Source: an uncultured Collinsella sp. (GTDB taxonomy: Bacteria > Actinomycetota > Coriobacteriia > Coriobacteriales > Coriobacteriaceae). From it: DNA of 64,000 bases. Under the pieces are notes generated by a model. That model did not search any database. It was not told the origin of the DNA and was given only the letters and a program-made list of their open reading frames with translations. Location of the stretch: positions 93,449 to 157,448 of the forward strand of contig CATXKN010000004.1 in the NCBI GenBank assembly GCA_958370785.1, given 5' to 3'. Each line of letters opens with the position of its first letter. Position 1 is the stretch's first letter. The position numbers and the translations under genes were made by a program. Below, piece by piece: positions 36,719 through 46,225 of the stretch.

Positions 36719-37393
36719 ATGCGTATTTTGATCGTCGAAGACGAGCGAGCACTGTGCGATGCAATCGCGCGCAGTTTGCGAAACTTGGCGTACAGCGTCG
36801 ACTGCTGTCACGATGGACAGGAGGCGCTCGACCTGCTGGGCGTCGAAGTCTTTGACCTCGTGGTACTCGACCTCAACCTTTCCCGTATCGATGGCATGAC
36901 CGTGCTCAGGGAACTTAGGAAAACCGACTGCGAGACCAAGGTGCTGATTCTGTCCGCGCGCGGCGAAGTATCCGATAAGGTCGACGGACTCGATGCCGGC
37001 GCCAACGATTACCTCACCAAGCCGTTTCATCTGGACGAACTTGCGGCAAGGATCCGCAGCCTTACCCTCAGGCGCTTCGCACAAAGCGACATAGTATTAA
37101 CCTGCGGAAAGCTCCACTTTGACACCAAGGCGCGCATCGCTTCCGTGGACAGTGAGGCTCTATCTCTTACACGCAAGGAAACGGGAATCTTGGAATACCT
37201 GATGCTTAATCAGGGGCGACCGGTAAGCCAAGAGGAGCTTATCGAGCACGTTTGGGATAGCAGCGTGAACAGCTTTAGCAACGCAACCCGCGTTCATATT
37301 TCGTCGCTCCGAAAAAAGTTGCGCAGCGCTTTGGGATACGACCCGATTCGCAATCGGATTGGAGAGGGCTACGTTATGGAGGATAACGAATGA
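36719..37393 (+). CDS. OmpR/PhoB-family response regulator
   Basis: The 224-residue protein has a receiver domain (VEDE, LDLNLS with the phospho-Asp near 51, the Lys in LTKPF) and a C-terminal winged helix ending IGEGYVM. AAGGAG precedes the ATG. It is divergent from the thiol-redox operon and overlaps the kinase by four bases. It likely controls the divergent operon. Confidence 0.93.
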   Translation: MRILIVEDERALCDAIARSLRNLAYSVDCCHDGQEALDLLGVEVFDLVVLDLNLSRIDGMTVLRELRKTDCETKVLILSARGEVSDKVDGLDAGANDYLTKPFHLDELAARIRSLTLRRFAQSDIVLTCGKLHFDTKARIASVDSEALSLTRKETGILEYLMLNQGRPVSQEELIEHVWDSSVNSFSNATRVHISSLRKKLRSALGYDPIRNRIGEGYVMEDNE

Positions 37394-38541
37394 AAAGGCT
37401 TTCGCTGCAATGGCGCATAACGATTATGACGGCACTGCTCACGTGTGCGGCATGCGTGCTGACAAACTGCCTGGTCGGCTATACGGGCATGCGCTACATG
37501 GATGCCATCGGCAGTAACATCTCGGCCTTTAACGCAACCGGCGAAGATTCGCCCCAGGCGTTCGACCCAACGAAAGCGACCCCCGATGACAAAGTCACGA
37601 TCGTCGTAAACGACGCACAGGAGTCTTTTGGCACGACAACCTGGTGCATCACGGCTGGAGTCACACTCCTTGGCGGCGTGCTGGCATACTTTGTGAGCGG
37701 CCGTGCGCTCAAACCGTTACGGGCTTTTGCCGCCCAGGTTGAGCGTGTGCAGCCTGACAACCTAAGCGAAATCGGACTCAGTGAAGATGTGCCCACCGAG
37801 CTACAACGATGCAGTGCCTCTTTCAACGACATGATCGCCCGTCTTGGCGAAGGGTTCTCTGCACAGCGTCAGTTTACCGGCAACGCCGCACACGAGCTGC
37901 GCACCCCGCTCGCCCTTATGCAAGCACAGATTGAACTATTCATTTCCGAGCGCTCCGGTTTGCAACCCGAAACGGCCGAGCTGCTCGGCCTGCTACAAGA
38001 ACAAACTGAGCGAATGTCGCGGATGACCAAGGTGTTGCTCGAGATGAGTGAGCTCCGCAGCGTTCCTTGCGAGGACGATGTGGAGCTTGGTCCCTTGTCC
38101 GAAGAGGTCCTCACCGACCTTGTGCCACTTGCCGAGAATAAGGGCATAGCCCTCAATTGTGCTGGAGACGCTTTAGTAATCGGGAACGATGCGCTCCTCT
38201 ATCGGCTGGTGTTTAACTTGACCGAAAACGCCATCCGTTACAGCCGCCCCGGCTCGACTGTCAACGTCTCCATTAGCGACAGCGACAACCACGTGCTCCT
38301 GCGAGTCAAAGATGAGGGCCCGGGAATACCCAAGCAGTACCGAGAGAGCATCTTCCAGCCGTTCTTTCGTCTAGACAAATCCCGCAGCAGGGCATACGGC
38401 GGCGCAGGACTCGGACTAGCGCTCGTTTGGGAGATTGCAGCGCTTCACGGTGGCACGGTAGAGGTCGAAACAAGTTCCGAGAACGGGACCACCATGCTCG
38501 TAAGCCTTCCAAAACGATCCGCAGCGTTAACCGAACAGTAA
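37390..38541 (+). CDS. Sensor histidine kinase
   Basis: The 383-residue protein has two membrane helices (about 8-30 and 80-102) enclosing a short 45-residue extracellular loop, then HAMP-like, HisKA (AAHELRTPLAL) and HATPase (NLTENAIRYS; GGAGLGLALV) regions. It is the partner of the overlapping response regulator. The small sensor loop suggests envelope or redox sensing within the membrane. Confidence 0.93.
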   Translation: MKRLSLQWRITIMTALLTCAACVLTNCLVGYTGMRYMDAIGSNISAFNATGEDSPQAFDPTKATPDDKVTIVVNDAQESFGTTTWCITAGVTLLGGVLAYFVSGRALKPLRAFAAQVERVQPDNLSEIGLSEDVPTELQRCSASFNDMIARLGEGFSAQRQFTGNAAHELRTPLALMQAQIELFISERSGLQPETAELLGLLQEQTERMSRMTKVLLEMSELRSVPCEDDVELGPLSEEVLTDLVPLAENKGIALNCAGDALVIGNDALLYRLVFNLTENAIRYSRPGSTVNVSISDSDNHVLLRVKDEGPGIPKQYRESIFQPFFRLDKSRSRAYGGAGLGLALVWEIAALHGGTVEVETSSENGTTMLVSLPKRSAALTEQ

Positions 38542-38608
38542 AACGAGAGGGGTCCCGAGCAACAGGAGTACAATTGCTGCATTGTTGCCACCTGATGGGA
38601 GATGGAAG

Positions 38609-39613
38609 ATGGACTGCGATGGCTACCCGCGCATTCCCATGCCGTTGATGTGCACCGCCTTTGTGCCGGGGCAGATTGACGCTGCGGTTGCAGGCATTTC
38701 CGACCCCGATTCGCGCACCATCGCCACGGCAGAAGCGCTGTACTTTCGCGGACAGGCCACCCTCGCTGCCAAGACGGCACGACCCTATCTTGACGCCACC
38801 GACCCCGCACTGCGCTATTCCGCATGCCTTATCTGCGGATATGCCAGTCTGTCGCTCAATCGTATCGCCGATGCCCGCCGTTGCCTTGCGGGCATCCTCG
38901 ATACGCCAACTGACGAGGAATCGCCCGCCGTCCACGCAACGCATATCCTATTCGCCTCCGCCGCGAGCGTCCTGCTGCACTTGCCTTCCCCGCATTCCGC
39001 CGAAGAGTTTTATCCGCTTGCGGCGCATCTGCCCGAAGGCCTGCGCCTGTTCGCCAGCTACGTGATGGCGCATGCCCTGTACCTGCGCGGCGAATACGGA
39101 CGCAGCCTGGGCATGGCGGAAAACGCCCTAATCATGAAACAGGGAAGCTATCCGATCTCGGAACTGTTCCTGCACCTGGCAGCTTCCATGGCATGCATGA
39201 GTCTCAAAGACGTCGACGCCGCAAAAACGCACTTCGGAACCGCTTGGAACATTGCGCGTCCCGACGGCCTTATCGAGCTCATTGGCGAGCATCACGGCCT
39301 TTTACAGGGACTCATCGAGGCGTGCCTAAAAACGCAATACCCTGACGACTTCGCTCACATCATCGAGATCACGTATCGATTCAGCTACGGTTGGCGGCGC
39401 ATCCACAACCCCGATTCGGGCGAGGACGTGGCCGACGATCTAACGACCACGGAGTTCACCATGGCCATGCTCGCCTGCCGTGGGTGGACCAACGCCGAAA
39501 TCGCACGCCATATGGGAGTATCGCCGGGCACCGTCAAAAACCGCCTATCCGGCGTATACGCAAAGCTTGGCATCGGCACGCGCGCGGAGCTGGTCGCGCA
39601 TATGTTGCGTTAG
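38609..39613 (+). CDS. LuxR-type regulator with TPR-like sensor region
   Basis: In this 334-residue protein the first about 255 residues are Ala-rich helical hairpins like TPR repeats. The last 65 are a LuxR helix-turn-helix (TNAEIARHMGVSPGTVKNRLSGVYAKL). No ATPase motif is present, so it is not a full MalT-type protein. It lies just upstream of the large surface protein on the same strand and is a candidate regulator of it. Confidence 0.8.
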   Translation: MDCDGYPRIPMPLMCTAFVPGQIDAAVAGISDPDSRTIATAEALYFRGQATLAAKTARPYLDATDPALRYSACLICGYASLSLNRIADARRCLAGILDTPTDEESPAVHATHILFASAASVLLHLPSPHSAEEFYPLAAHLPEGLRLFASYVMAHALYLRGEYGRSLGMAENALIMKQGSYPISELFLHLAASMACMSLKDVDAAKTHFGTAWNIARPDGLIELIGEHHGLLQGLIEACLKTQYPDDFAHIIEITYRFSYGWRRIHNPDSGEDVADDLTTTEFTMAMLACRGWTNAEIARHMGVSPGTVKNRLSGVYAKLGIGTRAELVAHMLR

Positions 39614-39768
39614 CGACCGGGCTGCCAAGCGCATCGAACGCGTTCCGGAACCCGGCGCTTCGCTCGATCAAATTGGACATTTTGACCCTTGAACGGCACT
39701 ACCACCACGGGGCACCTTCTCGCAAAATTGGATTATTTCCTCCGATATTTGCGGGATGGGAGCCCAAA

Positions 39769-42700
39769 ATGCTTGATCGCCGTTCGCTACTTGTTGCCGG
39801 AGCGTCCTCGCTGGCGAGCATTATGTTGCCGCGCGTGCCGGGAAGCGCAAACGCCTTCATATTGCCGTTCGCGCCCACCGAAGCCTATGCCGACGAAAAA
39901 GACCCCCTTCAGGGTGCTCGTGCTCTCGCGCACCATGTTCGGTGTGGTCGTGGTCGACGTCGCCAACAAGAATACGCCCATCATGGGTGCCCAGGTCACG
40001 CTCGCGTCGCGTTATGCCGTGGGCAAGCAGCTCACCGCCACGACCGACGACGAGGGCACGGCCATCTTTGAGGTCGCTCCGCTTTCGGAAGGCTACGTGG
40101 ACGAGGCGACGCTTCTCGACGCGTACGACTTTAACGGCGGCATCTCCATTAGCATGGTGGGCTACCGTGATGTCGAGATTCCCCTTGCGCGTATCCAGGG
40201 CGGCACCGCCATAACCGCGCCCACACGTCCGCTTTCCGACGGCAAGCCGTACTTCCGCCAGCTCACGTTCGACAAATGGGACATCCAGTACGCTGAAGCC
40301 ACGTTCATGGCATTGCCGAAGGGCGACACGGCAAACGACCAGCCCAACACGCACGCCTTTACCGTGCAGGCACATCTGCCACAGGGTGGACAGGCAACGC
40401 TGCGCCTCAACAAAGTGACGCCTGCCGCGGGCAGCTCACCCGAAACCGTCACGCAGATTGGCCAAGTCAAGGCCAGCGCATCGGGCGCGGATAATCTGGC
40501 GACGTTCACGCTCGAAGACACGTTCCTCGATGCAGCTTCGGGCCTTCTGGAGGAAGGATGCAAGTTGCGCTTTGTCCTCGACTACCAGGGCAAGACCTAT
40601 ACACTCTCCTCCCCCATGGCCGTTGTCACCGCGCCGGCCGCAAAGGCGCAATCGGGCTCGACCACTATCGTCCCCACTACCATGGACCAAGAGGTCACTC
40701 CGTTTGATTTCCCAGCGGCGTTTCCCGGCATCGGCGGCAATAAGTTCACGTGCTGGATGCCTTCGTTCCCCATTTTGTTCGATTTCTCGTTTGCCGGGTA
40801 CGTACTGTTTGGCGGAGGATACAAACCGGTCGGCTACATGAACGATTCGGGCAATCCGGATCCGGAGTACTGGAAGAAGTCACCGCGCGAGTCGGGTGCC
40901 AAGCAGGCAAACCGCTACCTCGACGAGATGGAGGGGAAGTGGAATCAGTACAAGAGTATGAGTGCCGGTTCGGGCACCGATCCAAGGAACACTAAGCTGC
41001 TTCGCCACCACTGCACGCTGCTATTTACGATGGATATCGCCACGCAGCTGTACGGCTCGCTCGCCTACGATTGGGTGGGCAAAACCTGGGGTAACAACAA
41101 CGACCCCGCATACGGCAATATTAAGGCCCTCTTCCAGGTAAGAACCGACCTCAATTGGACCGAGCAGTTTACCCTAGGACCGGTGCCGTTTTTCCTAAAC
41201 GTCAACCCCTGGGTGCTGGCGAAGCTGGCGCTCGCCGTGGGTGCCCACACGCACGGCAGCGGCGCGGCGTTTTTTAAAAACATTTCGCTCGACTATTCAA
41301 ACACGTCTGGCTCGTTCACCATCCAGATTGGACTTGCCGTCACCTTTGGCGCCGGCGTTGCAGGCGTCGCCTCGTCTGCCGTGCGCGGCGCCGCATCCCT
41401 CACACTGTTCATTGGGTACGAAAAGGCAGATGGACACCAGCTTCCGCGACTGCGCGTAGGTGCAGATGTCGATGTCGATGTGATACTCCAGTTCGTAATG
41501 TTCAAGTGGACCACCAAGGCTTGGTCGGGGTCGTGGCCCACACTCCTCGATTCGTGGAATATGTCGGTGAACAATGGCAACCAGTATGTGCTCCAGCGCT
41601 CTGAGCTCGCATTGGGCGGAGATGCGCCTTACACGCTGGATGCCTGTTTCGGCTCGGCCGGCAACGCCGAGGCGGGTGGTGTGCCGCAATTTATCGCATC
41701 GGCCACCATCGTCACCAACGCCGAGCTGCTCGCACGCGCCGAGGTTAAGGCCACTGCAAGGAATGTCGCGCCTACCGTACGCGATTGGGACCGGTCGGTC
41801 ACGCGCATTGAGCTCGAGGCGGATGCAGAAAGCGACGACACGGGACAGGTCGAACATTTCGTCCACGCACTGATAGAGAACGACGAAAACGCCGCGCCGA
41901 TGTATAAATACACCTATATCGGGCAGGCGAGGGACGCCGCTGCGGACCCCAACGCCAATTCTGCTGGTGTATCGGAGGACGAGCGTGGCGGCATCAGGCC
42001 CTCGAGCGACAACGTGCTGTTTGCTGGCGTGCTCAGCGAAGCCCACATGAAGCTGGCGATAATCGCCGGCGTGGAGTGCTTGTTCCGTATCGCCTCGGTG
42101 CGCTACGGCGAGAACGGTCGCTCGCGCCTGGTGGTGCATACAAAAACGAACGGCACGTGGTCCGCTCCCACGCCCGTGGACTTCTCCCTTGGGTTTGGCG
42201 AGGGCGACGTGGAGCGCAACGGCATATTCGATTACGACTTCGACGTGGTGGAATATACAGACGGGAGGAGAAACCAGGACGCCTACGTGCTGCTGGTCTC
42301 GGGCGAGCGCCCCGACGGCGACAACACCCTTTTCGATGCGGCGAGCACATCCGGCATACTGTCCGTTGTGCGCCTGCGCATAAGCAACGGCGGAGTTCGC
42401 GTGATGTCGCACACGTCGTGGCGCAGCATCTCGCGCGGCCGCCTGCAAGAGGATGGCTACCATTGCCTGCAGTGCCCGCGTATCACGGTGGGCAAGACGC
42501 TGGTCGACGGGCGCCTATCGGGTGCCTACCTCCACCGCCGCGGAACCACCGCAGAAAAGGCGCTCGGCAGCGAGGCTGAGGTTGCGCTGGAGTGCTTTAC
42601 CCTATGGTCGGACGTTTCGGGCGACAGCCTGACGTTCCGCCAAGTTCTCCGCTTTCCGCAAGCACCGTCGAGTATCGAGCTGGGCGAGCCCGAGAATATC

Positions 42701-44137
42701 AACGGCAAAATGGTGGTGCCCGTTGCGTACGAGACCGCAGACGGTTGCGGCTGCGCATCGTACGCCGTGATCGGCCAGTCCATTGCGGGCTGGGGCGTTA
42801 TGTCGCCAGATGCGGCAGTACCCCACGCGGTGCCGTGGCCGCAACACACGGGCTTTTTGGCTACCGTCAACGAGCAGCTGCAGCATATTACTTGGGCACG
42901 AGGCGCATCGGCATTTGCAACGCAGCCCGTGGGCGCCGCGGGCTGTGGCCCGGCATCGTTTAGCGTAAGCAACAACGGCAGGTGCGTGCTCTATGTAGAG
43001 AACACCGATGGCAAGGTGGGGCAAACCTACGACGAAGAAGGCAACCCAGTAGCAGTGATGGGCAAGCACTTCCGCATCTTCGCCAGCACCTTGGCAGGTG
43101 ATCTGTTTACGGAGCCGTTCGTGATGTGCGAGCTGGACCATCCCGTCGATCAGATAACGACATTTTTGACGTCGGGGGGCATGCTCTCCGCGCTCGCCAC
43201 GCACATTGTGAGCGCGGAGAAGAGCGAGGCAGAACTACACGGCATCGAAGTGCCCTTGGTGGCGTGTGCCACTCCGACGGGCGCAGTCGCTACCTCGGGC
43301 GCGGTGGTGCCCGGAGCAGCAGGCGAATCCTTCATGGTCACGGTGCGAAACGACGGCAACACCTTGCTGACCGCTGGCACGATTGATCTATACCGAGAGG
43401 GCTCCAGCCAGCCGTTCTCCAGCGCATCCATCGGATTCGGAGTGAACGCACGCATGGTTTCGATCTACGATCCAGAGCTTGCCGAGGACGCTTCGGCCAA
43501 CGACATGGCACACGTGAAGTACGCGCTCGAGACGCTGGGCGCACGTTTTGCAATGCACCCGCTGGTAGCCGACAACGGCAACGCCGTGCTGGCACCGGGT
43601 TGCACGGCACTGTTTCGCATGAGCTTCGCCATCCCCGAGAGTTGGAGCGACGAAGTGGGCAAACGCGTAACGCTGTATGCGAAGGCGCGTAATCTGGTGG
43701 CGCTCGATCCCGTAACGCTCGAGGAAATTCGACCGGGTGCAAACTCGGCGCTGGGTGCCGTGCTGCACGAGCTTCATGTGCCCGACGCGGCATGCGAGCG
43801 CTCAGAAGTTCAGGTCGGCGTATGCGGCAGCGCGGATACGACAGGACTTCACGACGCCCCGATGACAGCAGACGGCGATGGTGGCTCGAGTGGCGGCGGT
43901 GCTGACAAGGGCGGCGACTCCGGCGGAAGCAGCTCCGGCAGCGGCAAGGACCACGGCAATAACAAGCGCTCCGGAAAAGCGGGCGCGCTTGCGGGCACGG
44001 GCGATGTCAACGCTCCCCTTACGGCAGCCGCCGCAGCACTCGCCGCGGCAGGCGCCGGCCTCGTCGCCTACAGCGCCCGCCGCACGGCGCTCGAAAAAGA
44101 CACCGCCAATGAGGCCAATTTGGATAAGCCTCGCTAG
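39769..44137 (+). pseudogene. Large exported surface protein, frameshifted near codon 46
   Basis: ATG at 39769 with GGGAG opens a Tat-like signal (DRRSLLVAG, ending AYADEKD). The frame is lost at an A5/C5 stretch (39896-39907), and the mature protein continues in the +1 frame to 44137. One base fewer in either run restores about 1455 residues. The body has an early Ig/carboxypeptidase-like fold and long beta-rich regions. A Gly/Ser linker, LAGTGD and a terminal helix with RR follow, resembling an LAxTG sortase signal. No catalytic domain is recognised. It may be a true break, phase variation or a sequence error. Confidence 0.75.
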
Positions 44138-44187
44138 CTCCTAGTTGCTTTTACAAGAGACGCCGACTCGGCTCATCGAACATGAAA

Positions 44188-44222
44188 ATGGGCTGGTTCT
44201 GGATACCCAGAGCCAGCCCATT
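44188..44222. terminator. Bidirectional terminator hairpin
   Basis: AATGGGCTGG pairs with its complement around TTCTGG/CCCAGA, between the surface-protein gene and the convergent membrane gene. Confidence 0.8.
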
Positions 44223-44227
44223 ACGCA

Positions 44228-44812
44228 TTAGATATCATCAGGGGAGTCGAGTTCTGCCTCGAGCTTGGCACGGCGTCTTTTCGCCGTGAAAAACGTTGCG
44301 CACAGAGCGGCGAATGTGGCTATGAAAATCGTCGCGCCGCAGAACACGCCCGTGGCCAGGTTCGCCAACCAAAAGACGCTTTCGAGCGGTACGATCTGCG
44401 CCTCAGCGATACAGCGCATTGCAGCAATAACAAGCGCGAACGCGGCGCCGCTAAGGCCGCTGACAAGCAGGAAATATCCAACAGGAAGATGCTCGGTTTG
44501 CCCAAAACGATTGGTATCGACATAGCCCTTCCGCGTTTGCAGTCCTGCGCAAATCAACATCACGAGAACGAGCCACAAATACATGGCTGCCTCAAACGGC
44601 GTTGCAAAGCCATGCGGCATTTCACTGGCGTCGCTGTGAACCCACGCAACCTGTCGAGCTATAAACTGGTAGAAAAAGATCATCAACATGCCAAACGAAA
44701 GCAGCACGAAACCAATCTTGTAGACCTTCGCGCTCTCAGCCTCCAGGCGCTCATCCTTTGGGCCGGCATATTCACGCCACTTTTGCACGAGTTTCAGATT
44801 TTCAAATTTCAT
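44228..44812 (-). CDS. Small four-helix membrane protein, function unknown
   Basis: The 194-residue protein has hydrophobic segments near residues 30-50, 73-92, 112-135 and 145-172 and charged ends. It resembles the uncharacterised DUF6773/DUF3169-like membrane proteins that pair with XRE regulators. It follows the XRE gene by nine bases and is surely cotranscribed. Confidence 0.7.
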   Translation of the reverse strand: MKFENLKLVQKWREYAGPKDERLEAESAKVYKIGFVLLSFGMLMIFFYQFIARQVAWVHSDASEMPHGFATPFEAAMYLWLVLVMLICAGLQTRKGYVDTNRFGQTEHLPVGYFLLVSGLSGAAFALVIAAMRCIAEAQIVPLESVFWLANLATGVFCGATIFIATFAALCATFFTAKRRRAKLEAELDSPDDI

Positions 44813-44821
44813 AGTGAACTC

Positions 44822-45052
44822 CTAAAGAGTATTAGGGTCGGCGTCGGTTTCGTCTTCCCAAAACAAGTCGTTCAACGTAACGCGTAGCGCTTTACAGATT
44901 GCCACGCACAGATTGAGCGTGGGGTTGTAGCCGCCCGCCTCGATCAGGCCAATGGTCTGGCGCGTAACGCCCACGGCCCGGGCCAAGTCGGCTTGCGAAA
45001 GGCCAGCCGCCGCGCGCGCCGCCTTCATGCGAAGGTTTTTCTTACCCGGCAT
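44822..45052 (-). CDS. XRE-family regulator, small
   Basis: The 76-residue protein is a single helix-turn-helix (AAGLSQADLARAVGVTRQTIGLIE) with a short acidic tail, of the YozG/Cro type. AAAGGAG sets the start at 45052. It likely represses its own operon with the membrane protein. Confidence 0.9.
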   Translation of the reverse strand: MPGKKNLRMKAARAAAGLSQADLARAVGVTRQTIGLIEAGGYNPTLNLCVAICKALRVTLNDLFWEDETDADPNTL

Positions 45053-45092
45053 GGAGCTCCTTTCGTAAATGTGGACAGGTATCCGTTGCAAC

Positions 45093-45142
45093 ATGACAGA
45101 AATATATTGCATCCATCAAAAGATGTCAACTATATCTGTCAT
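45093..45142 (-). promoter_or_regulatory. Promoter with flanking inverted repeat
   Basis: TTGACA (45124-45129) and TATATT (45101-45106) on the minus strand are exactly 17 bases apart. ATGACAGA and TCTGTCAT at the two ends form an inverted repeat spanning the promoter, a natural operator for the XRE protein. Confidence 0.75.
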
Positions 45143-45476
45143 TATGAAAACCATGTTCGTCATCGCCGTGCGGACATAACAATTTCGATTCGCTATTCAA
45201 CCTTACTCGGGCAGAACCGAGTCGGAAGGAACCGAGTAAGTGGGACTTCGGCAGGGAGCGTGAACTCGCCCGCATCAAGAAGATACTCAAACGCCCGCCT
45301 AGAAAGCGAAGTGCCGTCCTATCTCAGCGCCGAGATCTCAAAGATGACCAACGCCAACGAGGCTTTCGGGGCCCTCGCACATGGCTACTCATAAGCGATG
45401 CCCACGGCATGGCCAACGCGCACGCCAATAACCGGATTTGCCGGAACCATGCGTGCCCCATCGTTTAATAGCTCCG
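45143..45476. other. Gap with gene debris
   Basis: No intact gene is seen. CTTACTCGG/CCGAGTAAG forms a hairpin at 45202-45240. A short frame ending EISKMTNANEAFGALAHGYS at 45394 reads like the C-terminal scrap of a lost gene. Confidence 0.4.
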
Positions 45477-46037
45477 TTATTGTTCGATGATCTTCTTGAC
45501 GACCGCGGGAACGCCTGCCGCCATCACGTTGTCCGGAAGGTCTTCCGTCACAACACTTCCCGCAGCGATAACGCAGCCGCTGCCGATGGTAACCCCCTGG
45601 AGTACGGACACGTTCGCGCCAAACCAGCAGTTATCGCCAACAACAATGGGCAGAGCCCTCTCGAGACCCAAGTTGCGCTCTTTTGCTCCAAGGGGATGCG
45701 AAGCGGTGTAGAAGCCGCAAAACGGCCCAATAAACACGTTGTCACCAAAGGTAATAGAACCACCGTCCATAAAGTAGCAGCCATGGTTCACAAAGCAGCC
45801 GTCGCCAAAGGTTGTCTTGTCCCCGTAGTCAAAGTAGGCAGGCGAAAGGACCGTCAGCCCCGCCGGAAGATCGGTATCGAGCAAGGTTTTTAGGGCGTCA
45901 AGCTGCGCGTCGCTTCCGGGTTTTCCCATATTGAAGTCATAGCAGAGCGCCTCTGCCCTCGCCCGTTTTGCCAGGAGTTCCTCGTCAAAGTTGGCATCAT
46001 GCCACTCCCCGCGCTCCATCTTCTCTTTTTCGGTCAC
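45477..46037 (-). CDS. Maltose O-acetyltransferase family
   Basis: In this 186-residue protein an N-terminal MAT segment (EKEKMERGEWHDANFDEEL) precedes a left-handed beta-helix with hexapeptide repeats and the catalytic His in TASHPLG. It transfers acetyl from acetyl-CoA to sugars. GTG at 46037 after AAGGGGG matches family N-termini better than the upstream ATGs. Confidence 0.9.
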   Translation of the reverse strand: MTEKEKMERGEWHDANFDEELLAKRARAEALCYDFNMGKPGSDAQLDALKTLLDTDLPAGLTVLSPAYFDYGDKTTFGDGCFVNHGCYFMDGGSITFGDNVFIGPFCGFYTASHPLGAKERNLGLERALPIVVGDNCWFGANVSVLQGVTIGSGCVIAAGSVVTEDLPDNVMAAGVPAVVKKIIEQ

Positions 46038-46112
46038 TGTGAGCCCCCTTAATAAAAACATTTGTGGCGGCAATTCTATCATTTGATAAGCCGTCAGTTT
46101 CCATACCGATAA

Positions 46113-46126
46113 CGAACGCGCGTTCG
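46113..46126. promoter_or_regulatory. LexA-like palindrome
   Basis: CGAACGCGCGTTCG is a perfect 14-bp palindrome of the form CGAAC-N4-GTTCG, the Gram-positive LexA box pattern. It lies between the divergent acetyltransferase and topoisomerase genes. Confidence 0.4.
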
Positions 46127-46225
46127 ATGGATTTCGTGTTAGGTGGAATCGCCAATGGCCTGGGCTATGCTACCTTGACTATCTATATGACTTAAACGCA
46201 GCAAAGGAGCATCGAGAGAGCGAGC

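Noticed and set aside
41297..42463. Long minus-strand frame inside the surface-protein gene
   Set aside because: Antisense shadow of high-GC coding DNA with no start signal or recognisable domain.
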